Below are positions 42,957 through 52,860 of a stretch of 64,000 bases of DNA, piece by piece. The translations under genes and the position numbers were made by a program. Each line of letters opens with the position of its first letter. The stretch's first letter is position 1. The DNA is taken from the NCBI GenBank assembly GCA_014058105.1, contig JACGCM010001311.1, positions 372,001 to 436,000 on the forward strand. Direction: 5' to 3'. Under the pieces are notes generated by a model that saw only the letters and a program-made list of their open reading frames with translations, did no database searches and was not told where the DNA came from. The stretch is from Kingdonia uniflora (lineage: Eukaryota; Streptophyta; Magnoliopsida; Ranunculales; Circaeasteraceae).

Positions 42957-44063
42957 ATATCATTTTAGTCGCCTAGTGTTCCAGGGACTTGAAATGTGGA
43001 TGCCATCTTCTATCATGAGGTAATATGATCCCAGGCCTGAGGGACCTGTGATAAGGAATGGGCTCTCCCAATTGTCAGCGAGATTCCCAGCATGAGGCTC
43101 TTTGCGGTGTTAAGGTATCTCTCTAAGGACGAGATCATTGATTTGGAAGGTACGGCTTCTGACTCATTTGTTATACGAACTAGTCAGTATATAGAGATAT
43201 CGACCTAGGTTAGCGATGGCGCGTTCCCTGGTTTCATCGATCCAATTGAGGTTACAAGCCAATTCGAACTCATTTTCCTCGTCAGTTAACTCGTGATCTT
43301 TGACTGGGTGATGGTATTCAGATGGAATGACAGCCTCAGTGCCATAGGGAAGGAGGAATGGAGTACGGCCTGTCAACTGATGTAGAGTGGTACAGTATAC
43401 CCATAAGACATGAGGAAGCTCTCAAACCCAATTCCCTTTTTTCTAAGAGAGTAGCTATTTCTTGAATCTATCCACGATGGCTTTGTTGGAAATTTTGACT
43501 TGACCACTACCTTAAAGATTGGATGGCGAGTGAATGATGTTGTACTGGTTTGGGAAAGCTACGACTTTTTCTCTACCAAATTGGGGCCCATTATTGATAC
43601 GAATTAGGTAGGGGTACCCAAACCGAGTGATGATGTGTTCCCAGATAAAAGAGATGACATATTCTTCTCTGGTTCGATAATGTAGAATTGCTTCTATCCA
43701 TTTTGTGAAATAATCGGTAGCTATGAGGAAGTGGTGGCGGTTACCTAGAGAATTATAAAATTTGCCAACAAGATCGAGTGCCTATCTTTTGAATGGCCAA
43801 AACACCTTGCTTGCATGGAGTTCGAGCGCAGGTGCACAAATCATATTTATATACCGTTGACATGCATCACATTTGCGTGAGTACTCTTCTTCTAGCTTGT
43901 GCATATCGGGCAAGAATACTCCATGTGTAATGGCTCTGCTTACAAGTGATCGACCTGCGGTATGGGAGCCACAAGTCCCTTCATGTAAATCGCGGAGCAT
44001 CTCGTCCGCTATCCATTTGTAGAGGCACTTGAGGTATGGCCCCATGACAGAACGGCGGTACAA
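42957..44063 (-). pseudogene. A: integrase (catalytic residues altered)
   Basis: The N-terminal finger (HEGTCGSH … KCDACQ) is open at 44063-43782. The core follows with ALDLVG (first Asp present, preceding Trp now a stop), IRINNGPQF (second Asp replaced by Asn) and GQVKISNK (Glu replaced by Lys). The C-terminal frame 43376-43164 has TGRTPFLLPYGTEAVIP and ELACNLNWIDETRERA. The tail reaches the GSYYLMI…NTRRLK region near 42957. Two of three catalytic residues are lost, unlike in B. 42791-42956 is the spacer to the array. Confidence 0.78.
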
Positions 44064-44349
44064 GGTACCATTTCGATTAGTATAGTACTTCCAGTTGTCT
44101 ATCAGCTGTCGTTATTCCTTCGGATTTGCTGGATGTGGCCCTTCACATTTGTTGTTGATACCAAGATAAACTAAGAAAGGCTTTCGCCAATCGTCGTCCC
44201 CCCCCCCTCTTATCACACCCAGTGTTGATCGTGCATACAAAAATACAATCAATGTTGGGGGTTAAAATTACTTCGATCTGAAGATATCAAACTTATGTGC
44301 CTAAGACCCCGGCTAAATATGCCAAGAAATCGGCATTTCTATTTTTGCC

Positions 44350-44776
44350 TCAAAGAAAATAATTGAGAGTTGATTGCGCAAACTTGCTCATCCTATCTAC
44401 AATGAGGGTTTCGTACACAATAATCTTGCCATTCTTCTTGTATTGCTCGGAGTAATGGTGGACGATGAGTAGTGAATCTGTGTAAATTGAGAGTTTGGAG
44501 ACGTCGAGCTTGAGAGCGAGATCGAGTCCGTGAATGAGAGCTTCGTATTTGATAGCATTATTTGAGGCCTTGAAATCTAAGAGGATTGATTTCTCAATTC
44601 TTTCGTTGGAAGGGGTAATCAATATGATTTCAAATCCTAGCCCTGCGAATCCTGCAGATCCATCTATAAGAAGTCTCCACCCATTCCATGCAATCTATTC
44701 AGCTCGCTCGTTAAATGTTTTGGAGGGTAGATCTTCTGTAACTTCCTCTGAAAGGTCAGGATCGTGCTCCTCCCAA
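44350..44776 (-). pseudogene. A: archaeal-type RNase H
   Basis: LLIDGSAGFAGLG-type start upstream of 44622, then the open frame to 44350: ERIEKSILLDFKASNNAIKYEALIHGLDLALK (read in parts), LSIYTDSLLIVHHYSEQYKK, STLNYFL. The Glu and Asp catalytic positions are visible. It is fused at 44773-44776 directly to gag by an internal deletion. 44064-44349 is the linker to integrase. Confidence 0.7.
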
Positions 44777-45459
44777 TGAGTCACGATATTGTTGAATGTG
44801 TTCCTTTGGATCGGTACCCTTGTATTTATGAATTTTAAAAGTATGGAAACCTTTCGAAATATCTATATCGAATAGTTCTTTGGCAATTGGACTTCCTTAC
44901 AACTTGATAAGGTTGTTGGCAGTGCCCTGAACCTGTGATTCGATCATCTCCTTAATACGCTGGTCCATTTGCTCTTGTGTGACATTATGACGGGTCGTTT
45001 AAGCGGCTTGACGAGGAGATTACGTATTATGAGCACCGGTAACTTCACTCAAACGATCTCGTGTTGGAACTCGAGACTGAGGTCTCTATTCTTCCTCTTA
45101 ACGTATGGAGCATCGGTGATCTCGACTATTCTCAGATTGAACTCCCCCCTCTCGAATTGAATAAAAGGGCACAGAAACCTGAGAGGCTTCGGGCACGCCT
45201 GCTGAGTATCTTATAGAGCCTGCAAGGCAGTCTTCATTGTTCTCATTTGATCTTTATGTCGCTTGAGCACTGTCAAATGAGCTTATCTTTTGGCGTCGAG
45301 CTCCTTCTCGTAGAGCTCTCGGTTGCGAGTTATTTGTCGTTCGAGCTTGTTGCGTTTCTCTGTTTCAATATTGAGATTTGCTCGTAGCTCTATAAGTTTC
45401 TCTTGCTCAACTGAGAGATCGAGTTGGACTCCGGTAGTTGGTCACCGGGATGTGACCAT
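44777..45459 (-). pseudogene. A: gag N-terminal part
   Basis: The ATG at 45459 gives MVTSR then TGA (same stop as in B), then ELRANLNIETEKRNKLERQI, a coiled-coil N-terminus. Later FHTFKIHKYKGTDPKEHIQQ is the start of the capsid-like domain, cut off at RDSL by the deletion at 44773-44776. Several further stops (DAKR*, QAL*). Confidence 0.7.
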
Positions 45460-45520
45460 GATTGAAATGTTGCAGTAGATTGACTAAATACCTTAGGATA
45501 TCGTAGAAAGAATATATTTC

Positions 45521-45535
45521 CCACAGACGGTGCCA
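45521..45535 (-). other. A: primer binding site
   Basis: Minus strand TGGCACCGTCTGTGG two bases inside the 5' LTR; identical core to B. Confidence 0.8.
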
Positions 45536-45537
45536 AA

Positions 45538-46157
45538 TGTAATGGCCTAATTCTCTTAGCTCGAAGTGGTCTGGAATTAGTCCTTATACCAATGTACCAG
45601 TGACAAAAATCTAATAGACAAGAAATGACACAAGTGTTTAGCATAGAAAGCCTATGAATAGGTAAAAACCCTCATCCTCGTGTTGAGGGTTTTTGTAATA
45701 GTGACGTTTATTGCTTGAGGCTGATGATATCTTATTACAAGTTAGTTCTAGATTTAGAAATGATTGACCTTGTGAATAAGAATTTTAGAGTCTTGAAAAT
45801 CCTAGAAAATATAGCTTTCTTAGTGATTTCTCTTGTAATTTTTTGGTCCCTGTATCTTCTGGAACTTTTTCTTTATATAGGCCTCTTCCGTAGTTCTTCT
45901 TCGTACTGAAACACGTTCTCTGAACAATATGGCTAATGGCTATTTGACTGAGTAACTGCTGAGTTTGTGATAGATAAGTGGTTTTGACTTGTTTAGGTTT
46001 TTTTAGTTTGAGCTCGACTGACGTTTTTTATCAGTTCATGGAGTATATGGTGATGCTGACTGGAGAAGTCGCGCGGAGAATGCGCGAGTCTGACATGGAG
46101 GTAATTTGAATTAGTGACAGCTCGATTCTAGGTGAGATCAAGGGATAGATCCCTACA
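45538..46157 (-). repeat. A: 5' LTR (about 620 bp)
   Basis: On plus TGTAATGGCC… to …GATCCCTACA, so on minus TGTAGGGATC…GGCCATTACA. The minus-strand TATA box CTATATAAAG is at 45871-45880. Pairs with 9988-10613. Confidence 0.9.
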
Positions 46158-48193
46158 GTGATGATGAGAAAGCTAAATCTGTTCAAGAAGAACAACCTCA
46201 AGCTGTTGATGAAGAGGAAGTTCAAGAAGTATTTATCTAACATTTGTGTTTAGCTATCTATCACATTTGTTGTGTGCTACCCTATCGTATGTTCATTTAA
46301 TTTTACCATTTGTAGTATTTATATCCTATTTTACAGATGGAGGATGTAACACAAAGAACTGTAGTGGTGTATTATGTTGGAAAAAAAGATGTAGTAGAAG
46401 AGGCCACCAGGAGGAAGATATTGATGAAACTAATCAGGTAACTTATCACTTGTTTTATATTATTAGTCATTCGTTTACTGGTAACTACTCATTTTATTTT
46501 CTTTATTTTTCCATATCTTGTATCACTATTATCATTTGTAGTGTGTTTATTTACAGACGAGTGCAGACCAAATAACTGGTGTATCAGTTAAGAAACATAA
46601 TAAAGAGGAGGTGGTTAAAGGCAAGGATGATGATGATGGAACTTCACAAAAAAACTAGACCCTCAGAAAATTATAAAAGAAATGGTTGCTGGGCAAACCA
46701 ATGTATGAAGTACTTTTAAACCAGACCCTAAGTAATAAGATTTCATGACATATCTTATTACTTATTATCATGAAATATGCACATTTATATTTTTTTATTG
46801 CTCAAGTAATTCATCTGTTCCAGCTTGTTTTAATAGAGTCAGAAGTGGATGTCACCTTAGAGAAAAGGCATAAACTAACTAACAAAGATATTAATGACAG
46901 AGCCATATCATTTGTTATTTAAATGAACCTATTGCATGCTCACCTTGACAAGCTTCTTCCTGGAGTATTATTCAAATCTTTTATTCAAAGACCCATCTCC
47001 CAGGATGAGAAAAACTAGGTGGACCAAGTCTGGTCACTAAGGAAGGATGAATTATCCACTAAAAATAGGGACTACGGTACAAGTACTTATAGGAGAATAG
47101 GTGAAGAAATTGTTTGCCTTAGCGCTCTTTACACCTTACATCCAAACCAATGGTTGGACAATGAGGTATTTATAGCATTTATTTATTTTCCTCTGTCATT
47201 TATGTTATTTTGTCAAAAAACTATCATTTGTTCAAGATTTTCTGCCATTTATTTTTAAAGTGGTTGCCATTTGTTCATTGCACTTTGGCATGTGTTTAGA
47301 TAGAAGTTGTTTTCCTTGAACTTTATCAGTTGTTCAGAAGTCTTTGTCATTTGTATCTCTAAACTTTATCATTTTTTGCTCATAATTTGTCATTGCCTTT
47401 TTTCGGTTCAGGTCATTAATGTTTACATTAAAGCTGATTCAATTTTTTGATTCACAATATCGTGCCTGCCCAGCTAAAGAAAATATTGTATTGACAGATG
47501 TGTATACGGGTCAAATTATTGGCAGGACTTTGAATGTCTGGACTCGGATTATGTCTTTTTCAGAAGCTATAGAATTAAAGAAGAAATCAAATTGGGCACA
47601 AATTACTTCTATAGGATGGGATTTTACAGTTTTGCGTTACTTCGATCAAGGACATTTGAAAGTGATGAATTCAAAATTAATACTCCTTCCTTAGAATCTC
47701 AATGGAAACCAATGAGTCTTTTGTGTTGAGTCCTTTAAGAAAAGACAAATATGCATCTATGATTCACTATGGCAACCATTGGGTCCTTTGTGTTGTGTCC
47801 TTTAAGAAAAGACAAATATGTATCAACGATTCACTGGTTGATACGAAAATTGCAAATGCAAACAAGAAGAAGAAGTTATCTCCTGGACACCAACTTATTC
47901 ATGATCAGTTATCAACGATCCTCCCTAGAATATTGATCTGGACAAATTTTGCTACTCGTAGGCCGCCTACTGGTTCAAAGGTAAAGACTTATGGTATTAA
48001 CTCCAGATGGACAACTCGTTTTGGGGAGTGTCCAATACAGCCAAATTGTAATGACTACGGGATCTATATATTTATCTTTTTAGACAATATCCTAAGGGAG
48101 ATGAGATTTTCATATCTGATAAACGGTGATGAATGTCATTACACAATTGCTAATGACATATTAAGGCTGAGAGTTGAGCCAGAGGCAATTTGA
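46158..48193 (+). pseudogene. MULE Ulp1-type gene, C-terminal exons with C48 peptidase domain (catalytic Cys lost)
   Basis: Continues 7628-9987 after A. 46163-46230 is acidic linker, 46336-46437 and 46557-46660 are short exons (VKKHNKEEVVKGKDDDDGTS), and 46824-47165 leads into ALYTLHPNQWLDNE, the conserved start of the Ulp1 (SUMO protease-like) domain. 47419-47694 and 47702-48193 complete it: NHWVLCVVSFKKRQICINDS carries the catalytic His and Asp region, and QPNCNDYGIYIF is the active-site box where NDCGIY is expected, so Cys is Tyr here. A 67-bp tandem duplication at 47702-47835 copies the His-Trp block out of frame. Stops are few but the enzyme is dead. Confidence 0.75.
47702..47835. repeat. 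67-bp tandem duplication inside the Ulp1 domain
   Basis: 47702-47768 and 47769-47835 share ATGGMAACCAWTGRGTC, then TTTGTGTTG.GTCCTTTAAG and AAAAGACAAATATG. As 67 is not a multiple of three, one copy is out of frame. Confidence 0.85.
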
Positions 48194-48532
48194 AAACTTT
48201 AACATCCATTTTGTTGTAAATTATAATTTCTGTAAAGTTATAAATAGTTATGAATATCATTCATTTATATAATCTTTGTCATTTGTAATTTACTCTTTAT
48301 CATCATGTGATGAAATATTTTTCATTCGTAAGAATAGAGTCATAATATAATGTATGTCTAGTTGAATGTATGTCATTTTATGAATTATATGTCACCCAGA
48401 TATATATTAGTTATCATATGTTATTTATGATTTATCATTTCTCAATCATCATTTATTATTATTTTCGTTTCCTACAATCTTTTCAAAAAATTTGCTCTTT
48501 TGTTTCTGTCTTGTCAACTCGTTCTGACACAA

Positions 48533-48616
48533 AAAGATTGTTTAACACGTCACGCTATAAAGTGACGTGTTAAAGATTGTTTAACATATGTTAAAGATTG
48601 TTTAACATATATATAA
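48533..48616 (+). promoter_or_regulatory. Candidate promoter: palindrome with ACGT cores, triple repeat and TATA box
   Basis: AAAGATTGTTTAACA occurs three times (from about 48534, 48573 and 48594). The first joins a perfect 13-bp inverted repeat: TTTAACACGTCAC (48541-48553), an 8-base loop, GTGACGTGTTAAA (48562-48574). The CACGTCAC/GTGACGTG arms contain ACGT cores like bZIP sites. TATATATAAAG follows at 48606-48616, upstream of the coiled-coil gene at 48661-48918. Confidence 0.4.
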
Positions 48617-48660
48617 AGTGGACTCCATATATGTGATGTTCCACTCCATAATTAATCATA

Positions 48661-48918
48661 ATGGATTCAGGCTGACCACGCCATATACATAACCACCAGC
48701 CTATAAGGGAGAAACACCAAACTACGAAGGATGACTTCTCAGATAGGGTTTTTAATTTCTTTACGAAGCTTCAATCAGTTGTTAAAGACATTGCTAATAG
48801 GATGGCTACTAGTTTTACAACCATAGATTTGAATCTTGAGCATATTATCGTCAAAGTCAAAACGCTAGAGGAGAGGTTAGATCTAATTAAGGAGAGGTTG
48901 TCCGGTCTTGAACCATAG
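48661..48918 (+). pseudogene. Small coiled-coil gene (broken)
   Basis: The clearest frame is 48733-48918: DFSDRVFNFFTKLQSVVKD, then a helical run with LNLEHIIVKVKTLEERLDLI and KERLSGLEP before a stop. An upstream ATG at 48661 hits a stop after four codons in another frame. It is heptad-rich and has no named domain. It lies between the Ulp1 gene and the duplicated coiled-coil genes on the same strand. The interval 48194-48532 is 3' flank, rich in TCATTTGT-type words. Confidence 0.4.
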
Positions 48919-48979
48919 ATTTGTCTATCTTTCATAATCTTGTTGTTCAGTAGAATTTGTAGTTTGATTATCATTGTTT

Positions 48980-49740
48980 ACCATTTATATTTCATCTTTA
49001 AACATTTGTTACTAAAGAGTTTAGCATGCTAGAGCCACAAATTAACGTCACTAAAGATAAGGAATATTACACTTCACACCTACAAATTTGACTACTTGTT
49101 AAGATCAAGATATTTTAAGCTGAACAAAAAATCTTGCAGCATCTCTGTTCTGACCTCAAAGATCCTTTGTTGAGTATAAGTTTCATTTGTAATAGTTTCC
49201 ATGATCTAATTTCTCCCTTGACCGGAATTTTGTGATTTCTTCCGCTATTGTCAATTTTGGCCTTTTAGAATTATCGGGCATAGACGATTATCGAAACCAA
49301 ATTTTGAACTAACAATGGTAATGTGGGAAATTGTAAAATCTCCTACCGAGCAGCTTAGAGACTCTACAAATGAGGCCACAATCACACTTTTTCACATCAT
49401 CTACCCACGCCCAAAAACCACACCCACTAAATTTGAGAACGCATTGACATAACTAACAGTTAGGGTTGAGGCTTGTCTCCGGGAGACAAAAATCACAGTT
49501 TTCACCATACCAGCAAACAAGGGAATGTATCGTTGGTAGGGAAGTATGTAATGCTTGAGAACTAGAAAGAACTGGAAGCAAGTGTATAGGTTATGCATTT
49601 AACACTTTATATATGGTGGTGATAATTCACAGCAGCACAATGAGAATCTATTTATAAATAAATAACAAATACTAATGGGATGATGATATTATATGTACGA
49701 CGACAATCAAATTTTATTATGATGATACCATTTGTAACAA
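48980..49740. other. Non-coding MULE interior
   Basis: I see no convincing gene, terminal repeat or RNA here. Short open frames on minus (49401-49598) have no recognisable motif. The sequence is A/T-rich. Confidence 0.4.
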
Positions 49741-50772
49741 CAAATGCCAAATTATCCACTTTAGTTTTAATAGCTTCTTTCCTATACAGTCGATGTGACG
49801 AGTCAATCTTTACTACTTGATTAGATAACTTAGCTTAGAGTCAACTTTGATTACGTTTACAATAAGCTATCTATCCAAAACATCCACGTGGTTTCCGCCA
49901 CCCTAAACCCTACCACACATGATTCAAAGTCCCAATGCAAAGGTATTCAATTCTCCCAAGTATATAAAACCCTAAACTCTTTTCGGCTATTCTCAACTAT
50001 TCAAATCCTTAACCCCAGTATTTGTTTTTCAACTTCTCGACTATTCAAACCCTAAACTTTTTTCAACTTCTCAAGAAATATCGTACTCCCACTCCACTCG
50101 ATTTAACCGTGCTTCTTCCAGCACCCCTCGAGATTGGTTTGAGGCGGTAGGGATTCAGGAAGAACAGGATGATAAATGTCTCTTCAAGTTGAATAGAATT
50201 TGCCTAATGGAGAAGGATGTCTCTGGTGAGAAGGCGCAACTGCTGAAAGAGCATTACAAAGAGTTCAAGAAGAAATTAGGAGAGCTCGATGAAATGGATG
50301 ACGAACTGGATAAAAATATAAATAAGAAATGTGAGCGTTCTAAAGAGTTCAAAATCAGCATCAACTTCTTGGAAGATTAGCTCTGCGCTTAAAAGTTGGA
50401 CCGGGATGAGCACAAGAAATTGTGGGAGGAGTTGGCCTGTAAAATTAGTTGTCTCGAGCAGAAAATCTAGGTTATAGAATGTGATCAGAATTCCTCAAGT
50501 TAGAAGTTGTGAATATTTTTTTGTTTTGTTTTGTTTGCTTTTTTGCTTTCAAATAGTGATTTATGTCTGAAATGGGGGAAACAAACAATGGAAAATTCCG
50601 TTGGAAAATAATGATATAAGGGATATAAACAAATACTAAAGTCTCTATGAACAATGATAGTTAAATAATGATCTAAACAAAAGTGATGATAAAATATCAA
50701 TAGACAAATGATAAATTAACTGTAAAACAGTGAAAGTTCAGTAAGAAAAGAATAATATATAAGAAACAAACA
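49741..50772 (+). repeat. Tandem gene duplication, copy 1 (~1.03 kb)
   Basis: Starts AAATGCCAAATTATCC and aligns with 50773-51838 (AAATGCAAAATTATC…) through promoter, leader, coding part and 3' flank. Both contain GATTGGTTTGAGGCGGTA and TTTTTTTGTTTTGTTTGC landmarks. Confidence 0.8.
50074..50512 (+). pseudogene. Duplicated coiled-coil gene, copy 1
   Basis: The start codon position reads ATA instead of ATG (compare 51083). The protein-like reading has DWFEAVGIQEEQDDKCLFKL, then an open helical block 50189-50380 (MEKDVSGEKAQLLKEHYKEF, KKLGELDEMDDELDKNINKK) and, after stops, EELACKISCLEQKI. TATATAAAAC is at 49961-49970. The leader carries several AAACCCTAA-type (telo-box) motifs. About 143 residues if intact; no named domain. 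Confidence 0.5.
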
Positions 50773-51838
50773 AATGCAAAATTATCTTGAACAAATGACA
50801 TGTCGATGTGACAAGTAATAATACTTGATTAGGCAACTCAATTTAAACTCCCATTGATTATGAATTACGAGTACAACAAGTATTAATACCATCCACCCTA
50901 AACCGTATTCCCTGACACGCGTGATTCAAAGGCCCTTCCCAATGCATTCAATTCCTCAGTATATAAACCCTAATATGAAATTCAACTATTCTCAACTCTT
51001 CAACTATTCAAACCCTAAACACTAAAAAAATTCAACTTTTTAACTATTCAAACCCTAAACTCTTTTCAACTTCCCAAGAAAAATGTCGCACTCCACTTGA
51101 TTTAGCCGTGTCTCTTCGAGAACTCTACTCGATTGGTTTGAGGCGGTATGGATTCAAGAAGATCAACGTGATGAACGTCTCTACAAATTGAATAGAATAT
51201 GCCTAATAGAGAAGGATGTCTCCGATGGGAAGGCATAACGGCTAAAAGAGCATTACGAACAGTTTAAAAAGAAATTAGGAAAGTTCAACGAAATTGAGGA
51301 AGAACTTAATAAAGTTTTAGTAAAGAGATATGAGCATTTTGAAGAGTTCAAGATCCATATGCGCTTCTTGGAAGATCAGCTCTACACCATAAAGTTGGAC
51401 CAGGATAAGCACAAGAATCTATCGGAGGAGTCGACTTCTTAGATTAGCTGTCTCGAGCAGAAGATCCAGGCTATGGAACGTGATCTGGAATTCTCAAGTG
51501 CGGAGTTGTAAACATTTATTTTGGATTTTTAGGTTTTTAGTTTGTTTTAAGTTTTTTATTAGTTTCTTGTTATAATAGTTTGCCTTGTATTAATATTTTT
51601 TTGTTTTGTTTGCTTTTTACTTTCAAATAGTAGTTTTCGTCTGATATGAGAGATACAAAAAAATAACAGTTCCATAAGAAAATAATTATATAAGGGGGAC
51701 AAAATGATAAAGTCTCAATGAACAATGATAGTTTAATGATGAACTTAACAAAACTGATGATAATATATCAATAGACAAATGATAATTCTTTGTGAACAAA
51801 TAACAGTTTAGTAGAAAATAATTATATAATAGAAACAA
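50773..51838 (+). repeat. Tandem gene duplication, copy 2
   Basis: See copy 1. Another AAACAAACAAATG…AAATTT junction word at about 51833 suggests the crossover point or the start of a third, lost unit. Confidence 0.75.
51083..51511 (+). pseudogene. Duplicated coiled-coil gene, copy 2
   Basis: ATG at 51083, stop at 51509-51511, 143 codons with three in-frame stops (after MSHST, GKA and STS). LLDWFEAVWIQEDQRDERLY, LKEHYEQFKKKLGKFNEIEE, EFKIHMRFLEDQLYTIKLDQ, SCLEQKIQAMERDLEFSSAEL. Strong heptads. TATA at 50960-50967 and AAACCCTAA motifs in the leader, as in copy 1. Confidence 0.55.
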
Positions 51839-52179
51839 ACAAATGAGAAATTTTTTCTTAACAAATGATAGTTATATATAGATAAATGATGGTTTTAACA
51901 AAACTGACGATAAAGATCATACAAATAAATGATAAATAAACAAAAACTGCCCCAGTTCAGCATCTGTATAAATGATATAGAGAGTACCCAAAAATATCAA
52001 CGCAAACAGATTACAGCATCTTCATCTGGGATGACAGGTGGCTCAGTGCTTATCGTAAAAGACGGTGTCATTGTTAGACGTGTATTATCATCAGATGGGA
52101 TTGGCAGAAGCTTACAAGAATGATGATTGTGTTCTTTTTTCAACACCTACTATAAAATTTTAGTTTGATGACCAAACCA

Positions 52180-52860
52180 TGTAGGGGCCAAGTTTCATGT
52201 GAGGGGAAACTGGCTCATACACCACGGTGTTGATCTTCGACTAGGGACTTATGCAAGTATATAAGGTAATAATAAGCTATATTACTGAACTAACACACTT
52301 GCATGGAGTCCTTGAATTGGTTTCTCCGCGACCTCTAGCGAAGATTTGAATGATTAATGATATATATCGAGTTTGATGATAGATCGAATAGAAGTCAGTT
52401 ACAGGGTATTCGAAGGTAATCTTACTGGGGTTTTGGGGGAGTTTTTCTAACCTCTTCATAGTGCCTCCTCCCTCTAATTTATAAGAGGTATAAAAGTGGT
52501 GAGTCGCCATGGGAGGTCAGATTACATGTATATCCTTTGGGGACAATTGTTCTGTACTCGGAGTCAGTTCTGATACAGTAGTTGTTAGGCAGCTCATTTT
52601 AGTGTTTTGTCTGGTGAGCTGGCTCTCAAATGTGTCTGCCTTTGATTATGCCTTCCCATGGTCAAAGTCTAACTAATGCTGAGTTCTGGTGCTGACCGTC
52701 TGTCTTCAGCTTCGACTATAATGTCTTCAAGTGTTAGATTAATATCAGAAGGCTTAGTGGACTTAGTTATTGTCTTACTGGGCTTCGAGTCTCTAGGTAG
52801 GCTTTGATGTATTCTTCGAGTATTCGACTAGTGCTAGAAGGCTTTGAGTATGCTACTACA
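52180..52860 (-). repeat. Solo LTR of the element E family (about 681 bp)
   Basis: Minus strand begins TGTAGTAGCATAC at 52860 and ends CCCCTACA at 52180. It aligns with the E LTR (2507-3202) around the TATA region (52476-52486), the GATTACATG segment and both ends. Flanks are AACCA (52175-52179) and GACCA (52861-52865), a 4 of 5 target duplication. No internal element sequence is present, so it is a recombination product. It lies inside the 3' end of mudrA. Confidence 0.8.

Larger units (their letters stand above)
9988..46157 (-). mobile_element. Element A: Tat-type gypsy element, minus strand, internally deleted, hosting B and C
   Basis: The 3' LTR is at 9988-10613 and the 5' LTR at 45538-46157, with a perfect 5-bp GTGAT duplication. 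In element sense the order is 5' LTR, primer site, gag N-terminus, (deletion), archaeal-type RNase H, integrase, 157-bp tandem array, antisense gene (on plus), purine tract, 3' LTR. Protease, reverse transcriptase and the first RNase H are missing. B (16396-41238) is inserted inside the antisense gene. Without B the element is about 11.3 kb. Confidence 0.92.

Noticed and set aside
48980..49740. Possible MULE terminal inverted repeat
   Set aside because: I could not find a matching inverted partner near 55.9-56.9 kb or elsewhere by eye.
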